Counted from the stretch's first letter, positions 45,961 to 54,126 are shown. The stretch: DNA of 64,000 nucleotides from Flavobacteriales bacterium (GCA_020635535.1 JACJZP010000004.1:140657-204656), one strand, 5' to 3'. Notes: a model not told the origin generated them from the letters alone. A program made the numbers and translations.

Positions 45961-46052
45961 TTACACAGAGAGATTTTGGAGAAAATGAGATACGCAGAGA
46001 AAATCACTTCTTTCTCTGTGCTCCTCCAAACCTCGTTCTATTCTCTGTGTAA
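45961..46052. repeat. Palindromic repeat copy B (two facing units)
   Basis: Units at 45961-46003 (reverse) and 46011-46052 (forward). Outer ends TTACACAGAGA and TCTCTGTGTAA are perfect complements, and inner parts TTTTGGAG/CTCCAAA and CAGAGAAA/TTTCTCTG also pair, so the 92-bp element could form a long hairpin. It lies 5 bp after the Nramp-like stop and 16 bp before the TPP aptamer; it could also act as a terminator. Confidence 0.75.
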
Positions 46053-46068
46053 TTTCTAATTTCGCCCC

Positions 46069-46145
46069 TAATCGGGGGTGTCCGAAAATCGGGCTGAGAT
46101 CATACCCTACAACTTGATCCAGGTAATACTGGCGTAAGGAGATTA
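46069..46145 (+). ncRNA. TPP (THI-box) riboswitch
   Basis: Conserved aptamer elements occur in order: GGGGGTGTCC, the short P3 hairpin CCG-AAAA-TCGG, CTGAGA, TACCCT, ACTTGATCC, AGGTAATACTGG and GCGTAAGGAG. P1 pairs TAATC (46069-46073) with GATTA (46141-46145). Thiamine pyrophosphate binds and lowers expression of the TonB-dependent receptor. The 3' side of P1 contains the Shine-Dalgarno-like AAGGAG and the A of the start codon, so control is most simply translational. Confidence 0.95.
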
Positions 46146-48523
46146 TGATGAAAAAAGTAGTTCTATGCTACGCGCTTATCCTGAGCGCACTACAAATACA
46201 GGCTCAAACTATTTCAGGGAATGTTTATTCGGCTAAGGACAGCATGGCTGTTCTTGGAGTGAACGTCACGGTTGTCGGCACATACAGCGGAACATTCACT
46301 GGTAGCGATGGTGCCTTCAAGATCAACTATGGGAAGCCGGATTCCGTTAAGCTGAAATTCAGTTTCATCGGCTTCAACGAGTTGGAAATGGATGCCGTTG
46401 GCGGAAACCAAAAACCGTATGAGGTTTATCTCACTCCAACCGCGTACGATAAAGACGAAGTGGTGGTGAACGCCACGCGAGCGAACCGAAACACGGCAAC
46501 CGCTTACACGGATGTTGACATGGAGACAATTGAGCGCAGGAATTACGGTCAGGATATTCCTGTTTTATTGGAATTGGAACCAAGCGTGGTTTCCACTTCA
46601 GATGCCGGTGCTGGTGTTGGCTACACGGGAATTCGAGTCCGTGGTTCTGACCCAACACGGATAAACGTAACGCTGAACGGAATTCCCATAAATGATTCAG
46701 AATCGCATGGTGTTTTTTGGGTGAACATGCCCGATCTGGCTTCAAGTTTGGAGAACATTCAAGTTCAGCGCGGAGTTGGAACTAGCAGCAATGGAGCTGC
46801 CGCTTTCGGAGCAAGCATCAACATGCAGACCAACACCTTCCGCAAGGATTGGTACGTGGAAACCATGAACGGTTACGGTTCATTCAACACATGGCGGCAC
46901 ACGGTGAAGGCTGGAACAGGGTTGATCGCCAACAAATTCACCATTGATGGAAGATTCAGCAGAATTTCTTCTGATGGCTATGTTGACCGAGCCACTTCGA
47001 GTCTTTGGAGTTGGTACGGATCGGCTGCGTACCACGGCAAAAAGACCATGATTCGTTTCAATGTGATCGGAGGTCGCGAACGCACTTACCAAGCTTGGTG
47101 GGGCGTTCCAGAAGATTTGCTCGAGAGCAATCGAACCTATAACTATTACACCTACAAGAATGAGGTGGACAACTACGGTCAGGATCATTACCAACTGATC
47201 TTAACACATGAGTTTGACCGAAAGTGGAACATCAACATCAACGGTCATTACACACGGGGCAAAGGCTATTTTGAGCAATACCGCGAGCAAGACGAGTTGG
47301 CCGATTACGGCATTGAACCCGAATTGATCGGTGATTCACTTTTCCCCATTTCAGACCTCGTTCGGAGAAGATGGTTGGACAACCATTTTTACGGATTCAC
47401 CTATGCGGTTAATTACACCGGGAACAAGGTCAACCTGACGCTTGGCGGTGGTTGGAACCATTACATTGGCGACCACTACGGAGAAGTGATTCAAACGCAG
47501 TTTACCGAGTATGAGGAAATCGCGCAGCGCTACTATTTCGATGATGCTCGAAAAACAGATATCAGCTCTTATTTGCGAGCGAATTATCAAGCACACAGAA
47601 AAGTCAATTTGTTTGCTGACCTGCAAGTAAGATCGATCGAGTATGAATTTGAAGGTCCAGAAGCCGATCTGTTCGGGAATATTTCCATCACAGAGCAGAA
47701 GTTGAATTGGTTGTTCTTCAACCCGAAAGTCGGCATCAACTACGAATTGAATGATAAGAATCGATTCTACACTTCGGGAGCAATAGGAAATCGCGAACCT
47801 GCGCGAGTTGATATTGTGGATGCTACTCAGAACTCGCGCCCAACCCACGAAACGCTCTACGATTGGGAATTGGGTTATGAGCGGAAATCACGCATCTACT
47901 CTATCGGTATCAACGCTTATTGGATGATCTATCAGAATCAATTGGTTTTGAGTGGACGCGTGAATGATGTAGGCGCTTACATCCGTGAAAACGTGGATTG
48001 GAGCGACCGATACGGAGTTGAGTTGATGTGGAGCGTGAACATCTTGAAGAACTTGAGCTTCTCTGGAAACTTCACCTGGAGTCAGAGTAAGATCTGGGAT
48101 TTCACCGAGTACATTGATGATTACGACAATGGTGGACAAGTGGAAATTCATCACGGCCTGACCGACATTTCGTTCTCCCCGAACTACATCGCAACTGCTA
48201 ACTTAACGTATGAGCCCATCAAGAATCTGGAAGCATCTTTCATAACGCAATACGTTGGAGAGCAGTTCTTGGACAACACATCGAACCGCAATCGAATGTT
48301 GGATGATTATGTGTTGGGGCAGTTCCGCGCACGCTACAGTTTCAGTTGGAAATTCTTCAAAGAAATTGGCATTGGCGTTCAGCTGAACAACATTTTCAAT
48401 CAGTTGTATGAGTCGAACGGTTACACGTTCACATATATCTACGGAGGTGAAACAACAACTGAAAACTACTATTATCCGCAAGCTGGTTTCAACTTCATGA
48501 CCATGCTTACGCTGAAGTTCTAG
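46145..48523 (+). CDS. TonB-dependent receptor under TPP riboswitch, probable thiamine receptor
   Basis: The product has 792 residues. A signal peptide (about 1-21, ending IQAQ) is followed by a carboxypeptidase-regulatory-like domain (about 22-105), plug (about 110-225, VGYTGIRVRGSDPTRINVTL) and beta-barrel to the C-terminal Phe (MTMLTLKF). It should import thiamine or a thiamine phosphate over the outer membrane, as inferred from the riboswitch directly upstream. Two adjacent ATGs (46145, 46148) are possible starts. With the thiamine-binding protein and PnuC-family transporter 4 kb upstream it could form a full uptake route. Confidence 0.94.
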   Translation: MMKKVVLCYALILSALQIQAQTISGNVYSAKDSMAVLGVNVTVVGTYSGTFTGSDGAFKINYGKPDSVKLKFSFIGFNELEMDAVGGNQKPYEVYLTPTAYDKDEVVVNATRANRNTATAYTDVDMETIERRNYGQDIPVLLELEPSVVSTSDAGAGVGYTGIRVRGSDPTRINVTLNGIPINDSESHGVFWVNMPDLASSLENIQVQRGVGTSSNGAAAFGASINMQTNTFRKDWYVETMNGYGSFNTWRHTVKAGTGLIANKFTIDGRFSRISSDGYVDRATSSLWSWYGSAAYHGKKTMIRFNVIGGRERTYQAWWGVPEDLLESNRTYNYYTYKNEVDNYGQDHYQLILTHEFDRKWNININGHYTRGKGYFEQYREQDELADYGIEPELIGDSLFPISDLVRRRWLDNHFYGFTYAVNYTGNKVNLTLGGGWNHYIGDHYGEVIQTQFTEYEEIAQRYYFDDARKTDISSYLRANYQAHRKVNLFADLQVRSIEYEFEGPEADLFGNISITEQKLNWLFFNPKVGINYELNDKNRFYTSGAIGNREPARVDIVDATQNSRPTHETLYDWELGYERKSRIYSIGINAYWMIYQNQLVLSGRVNDVGAYIRENVDWSDRYGVELMWSVNILKNLSFSGNFTWSQSKIWDFTEYIDDYDNGGQVEIHHGLTDISFSPNYIATANLTYEPIKNLEASFITQYVGEQFLDNTSNRNRMLDDYVLGQFRARYSFSWKFFKEIGIGVQLNNIFNQLYESNGYTFTYIYGGETTTENYYYPQAGFNFMTMLTLKF

Positions 48524-48547
48524 AAATGCATTCCGATGGGTAACTTG

Positions 48548-48559
48548 CCTGCATGCAGG
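48548..48559. promoter_or_regulatory. 12-bp perfect palindrome over the ogt start codon
   Basis: CCTGCATGCAGG is perfectly palindromic and its centre is the ATG of the methyltransferase gene. GTAAC/GTTAC lie on either side with one 3-nt bulge. It could be an operator or a hairpin masking the start codon. Confidence 0.35.
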
Positions 48560-49017
48560 TTACTCATTTTTCATCTCCGATCGGAACGCTTGAAATAAAG
48601 GGTGATGAAGATGGAATTTCTCAAGTTTTGTTCTTGGATGAACATCCTTCCATTAAGGAATCAAGCCCTATTCTGGATGAATGCGTGAAACAGTTATGCG
48701 AATATTTCGAGAATAAACGGACTGAGTTTGAACTGCTGTTAAATCCATCTGGAACCGACTTTCAAAAAACCGTTTGGGAGGAACTTCAGAACATTCCTAA
48801 CGGCAAAACCATTTCTTACATGGAACTGGCTAAACGACTTGGCGACCCGAAAGTGATTCGTGCAGCAGGAACAGCCAATGGTAAAAATCCGATTGCCATT
48901 ATTATTCCGTGTCATAGGGTAATCGGTTCAGACGGAAGTCTAACAGGTTACGCTGGAGGATTGAAAAGAAAGCAATGGTTACTGGAACACGAAAGTTCCC
49001 AAGGCTCACTTTTTTAA
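48553..49017 (+). CDS. ogt: Methylated-DNA-protein-cysteine methyltransferase
   Basis: The product has 154 residues. The alkyl-acceptor motif IPCHRVI is intact, preceded by SYMELAKRLGDP and ARAAG-type helix and followed by LTGYAGGLKRKQWLLEHE. It takes methyl groups from O6-methylguanine in a suicide reaction. The domain is single, without the Ada N-terminal regulatory part. The start codon lies in a perfect palindrome, which leaves 28 bp from the receptor's stop and no visible promoter, so the gene may be read through from upstream. Confidence 0.95.
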   Translation: MQVTHFSSPIGTLEIKGDEDGISQVLFLDEHPSIKESSPILDECVKQLCEYFENKRTEFELLLNPSGTDFQKTVWEELQNIPNGKTISYMELAKRLGDPKVIRAAGTANGKNPIAIIIPCHRVIGSDGSLTGYAGGLKRKQWLLEHESSQGSLF

Positions 49018-49063
49018 GCGGAAAAAGAAGAAAATAAGAGCGCTTATCAGGGCAGTCAGCATC

Positions 49064-49411
49064 TTATATCACCTTCTTCTTGAGGTAGTAAGTGTTGAGT
49101 TGAAGCCCACTATCGACTGACTCGGTTGCTGTTTGAATGGTATATCCGTTGTTAAGGAAGTTGGTCAACGTCTCCTTCAAGAGCATCTCGCCATTCGCCA
49201 TTTCACCATCAGAAACCACAACCTGATCGATCTTTCCTTTTCCCTTGGAAACGTACATGACAGGCTTGATGCTGAACAACTTGTTCATTGGTTTTACCAC
49301 CCGCACAATTGCCAGACTGTCTTTAGCGCATTCAGGTGCAGGACCTCCCGTCCAAGAGGATAGGACCAAAACAGCACAAACTATTGCGAGGGAGAATAGC
49401 AACTTCTTCAT
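49064..49411 (-). CDS. Small exported protein of unknown function
   Basis: The product has 115 residues. It begins with a hydrophobic N-terminal segment (about 1-22) and the mature part starts after SSWTGG. The rest is a compact alpha/beta sequence (LKETLTNFLNNGYTIQTATE, LNTYYLKKK) without known motifs. I chose the ATG at 49411 over an in-frame start 22 codons upstream because it begins the signal peptide. It is downstream of ribF and the LRR gene on the same strand, with 55 bp between, and may be in their operon. Confidence 0.65.
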   Translation of the reverse strand: MKKLLFSLAIVCAVLVLSSWTGGPAPECAKDSLAIVRVVKPMNKLFSIKPVMYVSKGKGKIDQVVVSDGEMANGEMLLKETLTNFLNNGYTIQTATESVDSGLQLNTYYLKKKVI

Positions 49412-49466
49412 GGCTTCGAATTTGCGAATGAAAGTAAAGAAATGCCGATGGAATGACAACAGCAGT

Positions 49467-50066
49467 TCAGTTGCCACAATTGCAGTGTTGATCCATTTTT
49501 ACCGTAACATTTTGAAGCAAAGCCTTGATATTCTCTTGCTCCCGTTCGGTAAAAACAATAACCCTTAGATCAACTTCTTCGAGCGCATACATATCCTCCA
49601 TAGTACGTGGCAATCCCGTGATATTATTGCTCCACATGTCGATGTAGCGCAGCTTTTTCAGGTTGCCGATCTCGTCAGGTAACGTCTCCAACTCATTCTC
49701 ACTGATGATCAATTCACGTAGATCCTCCAGCTGTCCGATCTCGGCCGGTAGAGCCTCAATTTTATTCTTATTCAGAATGAGTTTTTTAAGGTTTTTTAAC
49801 AAGCCGATCTGTGGTGGGATTGACTTCAACCGGTTCCGACTGAGGTCTAACCACTGCAAATTCGGAAACTCCGTAAAGACTTCAAGTGGAACCTGTTTCA
49901 GTCGGTCTTTCAATTTCAAACTGTAGACACTGTCTCTTGGCGAAGCCAGTGCCTCCTCTAACGATTCGTACTGGTAAATTTCACTTTCCAGCGCTTCGAG
50001 CGTCCAATTCTGTGCGGTACAGATGGATGATGTAAACAACATTATAGCCAAAGCGAGTAACCTCAT
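49467..50066 (-). CDS. Exported leucine-rich-repeat protein
   Basis: The product has 199 residues. A signal peptide (about 1-18, ending CTAQ) is followed by about five LRRs (about 60-175) with the pattern LQWLDLSRNRLKSIPPQIG, LKKLILNKNKIEALPAEIG and so on. The last repeat ends in LEEVDLRVIVF. The repeats resemble the short ribosome-like LRRs of the bacterial small-LRR type used in protein-protein binding. It is coupled to ribF by an ATGA overlap, which is a gene order without an evident functional reason. Confidence 0.85.
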   Translation of the reverse strand: MRLLALAIMLFTSSICTAQNWTLEALESEIYQYESLEEALASPRDSVYSLKLKDRLKQVPLEVFTEFPNLQWLDLSRNRLKSIPPQIGLLKNLKKLILNKNKIEALPAEIGQLEDLRELIISENELETLPDEIGNLKKLRYIDMWSNNITGLPRTMEDMYALEEVDLRVIVFTEREQENIKALLQNVTVKMDQHCNCGN

Positions 50067-50986
50067 AGCATTGTTTCTGCCAGTTTCTTATCAATTGCCA
50101 AACGTTCTTTCAGTTTCTCCACGGTATCAAACTTTCTTTCGTCCCGAATACGGCCTTTCAAAATGAGGGTTATTCGTTCTCCATAAAACTCACGCTCCAA
50201 ACCAAAAACATGCACCTCAATTCTTCGCTCTTCTCCGTTAACGGTCGGTCTCATACCAATATTGAGCATACCTTTCATTTTCTCCTCGCCTAATAAGACG
50301 TAACAACCATACACCCCGTTGGCTGGAATTATCTTGGTTTCATCATTCACGCTGACATTAGCGGTCGGATAGCCCAATGTTCTCCCCAGCTTATCGCCAT
50401 GAATAACCGTGCCGGTAAGTTCAAATGGATAGGACAGATACTTGGAGGCTGTTTCAACGTCTCCTTCTTGCAACGCTTTTCTGATCTTGGTAGAACTCAC
50501 CGCCACATCATCCACATCTTGCACAGAAATTTCCTCCACCCGAAAACCATACAATGGGCCAGATTCTTTCAAATGCTCGAAGCTACCCTCTCGGTTTCTA
50601 CCGAAATGATGGTCGTAACCAATGACAAGGACCGATGTTCCGATCTTCTCTACCAGCACTTCACGAATAAATTCCAACGAGGTTTTCCTTGAGAATTCCT
50701 TTGTGAATGGATGAATAATGAGATTATCAACCCCCGCTTGCTCTAACAATTTTATCTTCTCATCCAAAGTGGTTATCAACTCCAAACCATGGTCATCAGG
50801 AAACAGCACCATTCTGGGGTGCGGGTGAAAGGTCAAGAGTACGCTTTCGCCTCCAATTCGCTTGGCAATTTCATTGAGCCTATCGATGATCTTCCGATGA
50901 CCGACATGCACACCATCGAACGTGCCTGTGGTAACTACAGCACCCTTAACCTGCTGAAAATCGTCTATGGAATAGTAAACCTTCAT
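50063..50986 (-). CDS. ribF: Bifunctional riboflavin kinase/FAD synthetase
   Basis: The product has 307 residues. The N-terminal adenylyltransferase domain carries TTGTFDGVHVGHRKI (the G-x-F-D-G-V-H-x-G-H motif), and the C-terminal flavokinase domain carries GTVIHGDKLGRTLGYPTANV (residues about 180-200). It makes FMN from riboflavin and then FAD. The ATG at 50986 gives the family's usual N-terminus (MKVYYSIDDFQQV); a longer frame adds 26 residues without homology. A TATTTTTG box lies 14 nt upstream. Confidence 0.95.
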   Translation of the reverse strand: MKVYYSIDDFQQVKGAVVTTGTFDGVHVGHRKIIDRLNEIAKRIGGESVLLTFHPHPRMVLFPDDHGLELITTLDEKIKLLEQAGVDNLIIHPFTKEFSRKTSLEFIREVLVEKIGTSVLVIGYDHHFGRNREGSFEHLKESGPLYGFRVEEISVQDVDDVAVSSTKIRKALQEGDVETASKYLSYPFELTGTVIHGDKLGRTLGYPTANVSVNDETKIIPANGVYGCYVLLGEEKMKGMLNIGMRPTVNGEERRIEVHVFGLEREFYGERITLILKGRIRDERKFDTVEKLKERLAIDKKLAETML

Positions 50987-51000
50987 CAACTGAATTGGCG

Positions 51001-51008
51001 CAAAAATA
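51001..51008 (-). promoter_or_regulatory. Candidate ribF promoter -7 box (TATTTTTG)
   Basis: A perfect TAnnTTTG match on the minus strand, 14 nt upstream of the ribF ATG; no -33 box at the right distance. Confidence 0.4.
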
Positions 51009-51091
51009 TCTATTTCAAAGGGCCTTTTACGAACGAATTGCACCAGCTTAAATGTGTTTATCAATGCTTGTCAACAAATTTCAGATAGGCC

Positions 51092-51122
51092 TTGTCCTAA
51101 TTACTCAAATGACCTACTTTCG
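51092..51122 (+). promoter_or_regulatory. Candidate atpD promoter (TTG-N20-TACTTTCG)
   Basis: TTG at 51092-51094 followed after 20 nt by TACTTTCG, one mismatch from the consensus -7 box and with the expected spacing. The atpD ATG is 48 nt downstream of the -7 box. Confidence 0.5.
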
Positions 51123-51170
51123 CGATCGGAAATTTTGAGCACATCTCAAACCGTAATAAAGCAACTATAA

Positions 51171-52676
51171 ATGTCAGTTCTAACAGGTAAAATCGCCCAG
51201 GTAATCGGCCCGGTACTGGACGTAAGTTTCAACACAGAATCTGGAGAGCTTCCAAAGATCATGGATGCTCTTGAAGTAACGCGTCCTGACGGACAAGTAG
51301 TAACCTTGGAGTGCCAACAGCACATTGGTGAGGACACCGTTCGTGCAATTGCTATGGACTCTACAGACGGTTTGAGCCGTGGAACTGAGGTTCGTGCTTT
51401 GGGCGCACCGATCACCATGCCTATCGGAGATCAGATCTTCGGTCGTCTTTTCAACGTGGTTGGAGACCCGATTGATGGAATGGCTGATTGCGACAAGACT
51501 GGTGGTTACCCAATCCATAAACAACCTCCTAAGTTCGAGGACCTTTCAACTTCTACCGAAGTACTATTCACAGGTATCAAAGTTATCGACCTTATTGAGC
51601 CTTACGCAAAGGGTGGTAAGATCGGTCTTTTCGGTGGTGCCGGTGTCGGTAAGACCGTATTGATCCAGGAGTTGATCAACAACATCGCCAAAGGACACGG
51701 TGGTCTTTCTGTGTTTGCGGGTGTTGGAGAAAGAACACGTGAAGGAAATGACCTTCTTCGTGAGATGATCGAAGCAGGCATTATCGATTACGGTGATGCT
51801 TTCCGTCACTCAATGGAAGAAGGTGGTTGGGACCTTTCCAAGGTTGACGCTGAGAAATTGAAGAAGTCGAAAGCGACTTTCGTATTCGGTCAGATGAATG
51901 AGCCTCCTGGTGCACGTGCACGAGTTGCGCTTTCAGGATTGACAATTGCGGAGTACTTCCGTGATGGAGATGAGAAATCAGGAGGTCGTGACATCCTTTT
52001 CTTCATCGATAACATCTTCCGATTCACGCAGGCAGGTTCTGAGGTATCGGCACTTCTTGGTCGTATGCCATCTGCGGTAGGTTACCAGCCAACATTGGCA
52101 ACTGAGATGGGATTGATGCAGGAGCGTATTACTTCAACTAAGCGTGGATCGATCACATCTGTACAGGCGGTTTACGTACCTGCGGATGACTTGACCGACC
52201 CTGCTCCAGCAACTACGTTCTCTCACTTGGATGCAACAACGGTACTTTCCCGTAAGATCGCTGAGTTGGGTATCTACCCAGCGGTTGACCCATTGGATTC
52301 AACTTCACGAATCCTTACTCCAGCGGTTGTTGGTGCAAACCATTACGATACAGCACAGCGAGTTAAAGAAACACTTCAGCGTTACAAAGAACTTCAGGAC
52401 ATCATCGCCATCCTTGGAATGGACGAACTTTCTGAAGAGGATAAACTGGTTGTACACCGCGCAAGACGAGTTCAGCGTTTCCTTTCTCAGCCATTCCACG
52501 TGGCCGAGCAGTTCACTGGTCTAAAAGGAGTATTCGTAGACATCAACGATACCATCAAAGGATTCAACATGATCATGGACGGTGAGGTTGATGAATACCC
52601 AGAAGCAGCTTTCAACCTTGTTGGCACGATTGAAGAGGCCATTGAGAAAGGAAAGAAAATGCTTGCAGAAGCTTAA
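51171..52676 (+). CDS. atpD: ATP synthase F1 subunit beta
   Basis: The product has 501 residues, the catalytic subunit of the F-type ATP synthase. The P-loop is GGAGVGKTVLIQE (about 158-170), the catalytic Glu region is GVGERTREGNDL, and GQMNEPPGARARV, LFFIDNIFRFTQAGSEVSAL and YVPADDLTDPAPATTF follow. It makes ATP on the cytoplasmic face of the membrane with alpha. It forms a pair with atpC, 11 bp downstream; the remaining atp genes are not in the window, as usual in Bacteroidetes. Confidence 0.98.
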   Translation: MSVLTGKIAQVIGPVLDVSFNTESGELPKIMDALEVTRPDGQVVTLECQQHIGEDTVRAIAMDSTDGLSRGTEVRALGAPITMPIGDQIFGRLFNVVGDPIDGMADCDKTGGYPIHKQPPKFEDLSTSTEVLFTGIKVIDLIEPYAKGGKIGLFGGAGVGKTVLIQELINNIAKGHGGLSVFAGVGERTREGNDLLREMIEAGIIDYGDAFRHSMEEGGWDLSKVDAEKLKKSKATFVFGQMNEPPGARARVALSGLTIAEYFRDGDEKSGGRDILFFIDNIFRFTQAGSEVSALLGRMPSAVGYQPTLATEMGLMQERITSTKRGSITSVQAVYVPADDLTDPAPATTFSHLDATTVLSRKIAELGIYPAVDPLDSTSRILTPAVVGANHYDTAQRVKETLQRYKELQDIIAILGMDELSEEDKLVVHRARRVQRFLSQPFHVAEQFTGLKGVFVDINDTIKGFNMIMDGEVDEYPEAAFNLVGTIEEAIEKGKKMLAEA

Positions 52677-52687
52677 TCTTAGCAGCC

Positions 52688-52927
52688 ATGCAGTTAGAAA
52701 TCGTAACACCAGACGAAAAGCTCTTTGAAGGAAAAGTTCGCCATGTGCAACTTCCTGGCAAAGAAGGTCTTTTCGGCATTCTCGACAATCACGCGCCAAT
52801 TGTTGCCACATTGGTAAAAGGCAGAATCAAAGTTGAAGTGAATGGAGGCGACCTTCAATACTTCGAGATAGGTGGCGGTGTTGTTGAAATGAATAACAAC
52901 AAGGTGATTGTGCTGGCTGAGAACTAA
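52688..52927 (+). CDS. atpC: ATP synthase F1 subunit epsilon, short form
   Basis: The product has 79 residues, only the N-terminal beta-sandwich domain (LEIVTPDEKLFEGKV, LPGKEGLFGILDNHAPIV, IGGGVVEMNNNKVIVLAE). The C-terminal two-helix inhibitory domain of E. coli epsilon (about 138 residues in full) is absent, which is usual in Bacteroidetes. The shortened subunit can link the rotor but lacks the ATP-hydrolysis brake. It ends in a strong terminator. Confidence 0.94.
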   Translation: MQLEIVTPDEKLFEGKVRHVQLPGKEGLFGILDNHAPIVATLVKGRIKVEVNGGDLQYFEIGGGVVEMNNNKVIVLAEN

Positions 52928-52951
52928 CGATCATTGCAACTTTTATTCAAG

Positions 52952-52984
52952 AGCCTCGTTCATCACCCGAACGAGGCTTTTTTG
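52952..52984 (+). terminator. Rho-independent terminator of atpDC
   Basis: AGCCTCGTT, a 9-nt loop, AACGAGGCT and six T: a perfect 9-bp stem 24 bp after the atpC stop. Confidence 0.9.
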
Positions 52985-53051
52985 TTAATACCTGTGTCGA
53001 AAAATCGGAATGGCTTTTGTTACAGAACAACCACGGATATTAATTTGCAGC

Positions 53052-53798
53052 ATGATTAGAGCGATGTTAGTTGCGGTTGGATTAACCTTAATTGCAGGAA
53101 TAACCAACGTTGAGGCTCAGACAGCCAGAAGAGTTAAATTCCCATCAAAAGACGGAGTAACCATTACAGCAGACATGTACGAGGCAAACCCGGATTATCC
53201 TTGGGTGGTCCTTTTTCACATGGCAGAATCAAGTAGAGGCGAATTCCAACTCATAGCGCCAAGACTCAACAAACTTGAAGTGAATTGCATTGCAGTTGAC
53301 CTCCGCGCGGGCAAAGAAGAGAACTTCATTGTGAATGAAACCTATGTACTGGCCAAGAACACCGGTCTTGGCACAACATACCTGGATGCGGAGATTGACA
53401 TGAAAGCAGCCATTGAAAAAGCTTATCTAATAGCCCGGAAACCCGTAATTGTTTTCGGCAGCTCTTACTCTGCTTCACTCGCTTTGAAATTGGCAACTGA
53501 AATGCCTCAGATAAAAGCTGTGGTGGCATTCAGCCCTGGAGAGTATTTCGGAAAAGGACTCGATGTTGCAAATACAGTGAAGGGACTTTCAAAACCCGTG
53601 TTCATTGCCTGCGGTGCAGACGAGAAGAAATACACCGACCCCATTGCAAATGCAATTCCATCGGCTAAGAAGATATACTTTGCGCCACCCAAGGGAGGAG
53701 CGCACGGTTCGAAAAGCTTGCTGAAAGGAACAGAGGGTGAAACCGAGTACTGGATTCAAATGATCAACTTCATTCAGAAAGTGAAGAAGGAATATTGA
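53052..53798 (+). CDS. Exported alpha/beta hydrolase
   Basis: The product has 248 residues with a signal peptide (about 1-22, ending NVEAQ). It has the alpha/beta hydrolase fold: VVLFHMAESSRGEF before the first strand, a nucleophile elbow FGSSYSAS (GxSxx with Ser instead of the last Gly), acid in CGADEKKYTDP and His in GGAHGSK. This recalls dienelactone-hydrolase-like serine esterases; the substrate is unknown. I prefer the ATG at 53052 over one at 53010 because it begins the signal peptide directly. It is convergent with the MazG-like gene, stops one base apart. Confidence 0.8.
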   Translation: MIRAMLVAVGLTLIAGITNVEAQTARRVKFPSKDGVTITADMYEANPDYPWVVLFHMAESSRGEFQLIAPRLNKLEVNCIAVDLRAGKEENFIVNETYVLAKNTGLGTTYLDAEIDMKAAIEKAYLIARKPVIVFGSSYSASLALKLATEMPQIKAVVAFSPGEYFGKGLDVANTVKGLSKPVFIACGADEKKYTDPIANAIPSAKKIYFAPPKGGAHGSKSLLKGTEGETEYWIQMINFIQKVKKEY

Positions 53799-53799
53799 T

Positions 53800-54126
53800 C
53801 TATTTCAGTTTTGGATTGTTCTTGTGACGGCTCGCATCGCGGGCCGTTTTCTTTTCCAAATTCTTCCTCAATGCATCAGTGAGATCAACACCCGTCTGGT
53901 TGGCCAAGCACAATAACACAAAAAGTACATCGGCCATCTCGTCACCAAGGTCTTTGCCCTTGTCGCTTTCCTTTTCTGATTGCTCACCGTAGCGTCTTGC
54001 AATAATCCGCGCCACCTCACCTACTTCCTCAGTAAGCATGGCCATATTTGTCAACTCATTGAAATATCTCACGCCCGTGGAACTGATCCACTTATCGACC
54101 ATCTTTTGTGCTTCCTCTATCGTCAT
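53800..54126 (-). CDS. MazG-like nucleotide pyrophosphohydrolase
   Basis: The product has 108 residues, one all-alpha MazG/dUTPase-like domain. Metal-binding pattern EEVGEVARIIA, then DLGDEMADVLFVLLCLAN, is intact. It hydrolyses (d)NTPs to monophosphates and removes noncanonical nucleotides. The ATG at 54126 gives the family's MTIEEAQKMVDKWI beginning. The gene is monocistronic and divergent from the lipoprotein operon, with 83 bp between start codons. Confidence 0.9.
   Translation of the reverse strand: MTIEEAQKMVDKWISSTGVRYFNELTNMAMLTEEVGEVARIIARRYGEQSEKESDKGKDLGDEMADVLFVLLCLANQTGVDLTDALRKNLEKKTARDASRHKNNPKLK

Noticed and set aside
49018..49063. ATAAGAGCGCTTAT as a terminator between convergent genes
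   Set aside because: The stem is only five base pairs and no T-run follows on either strand.
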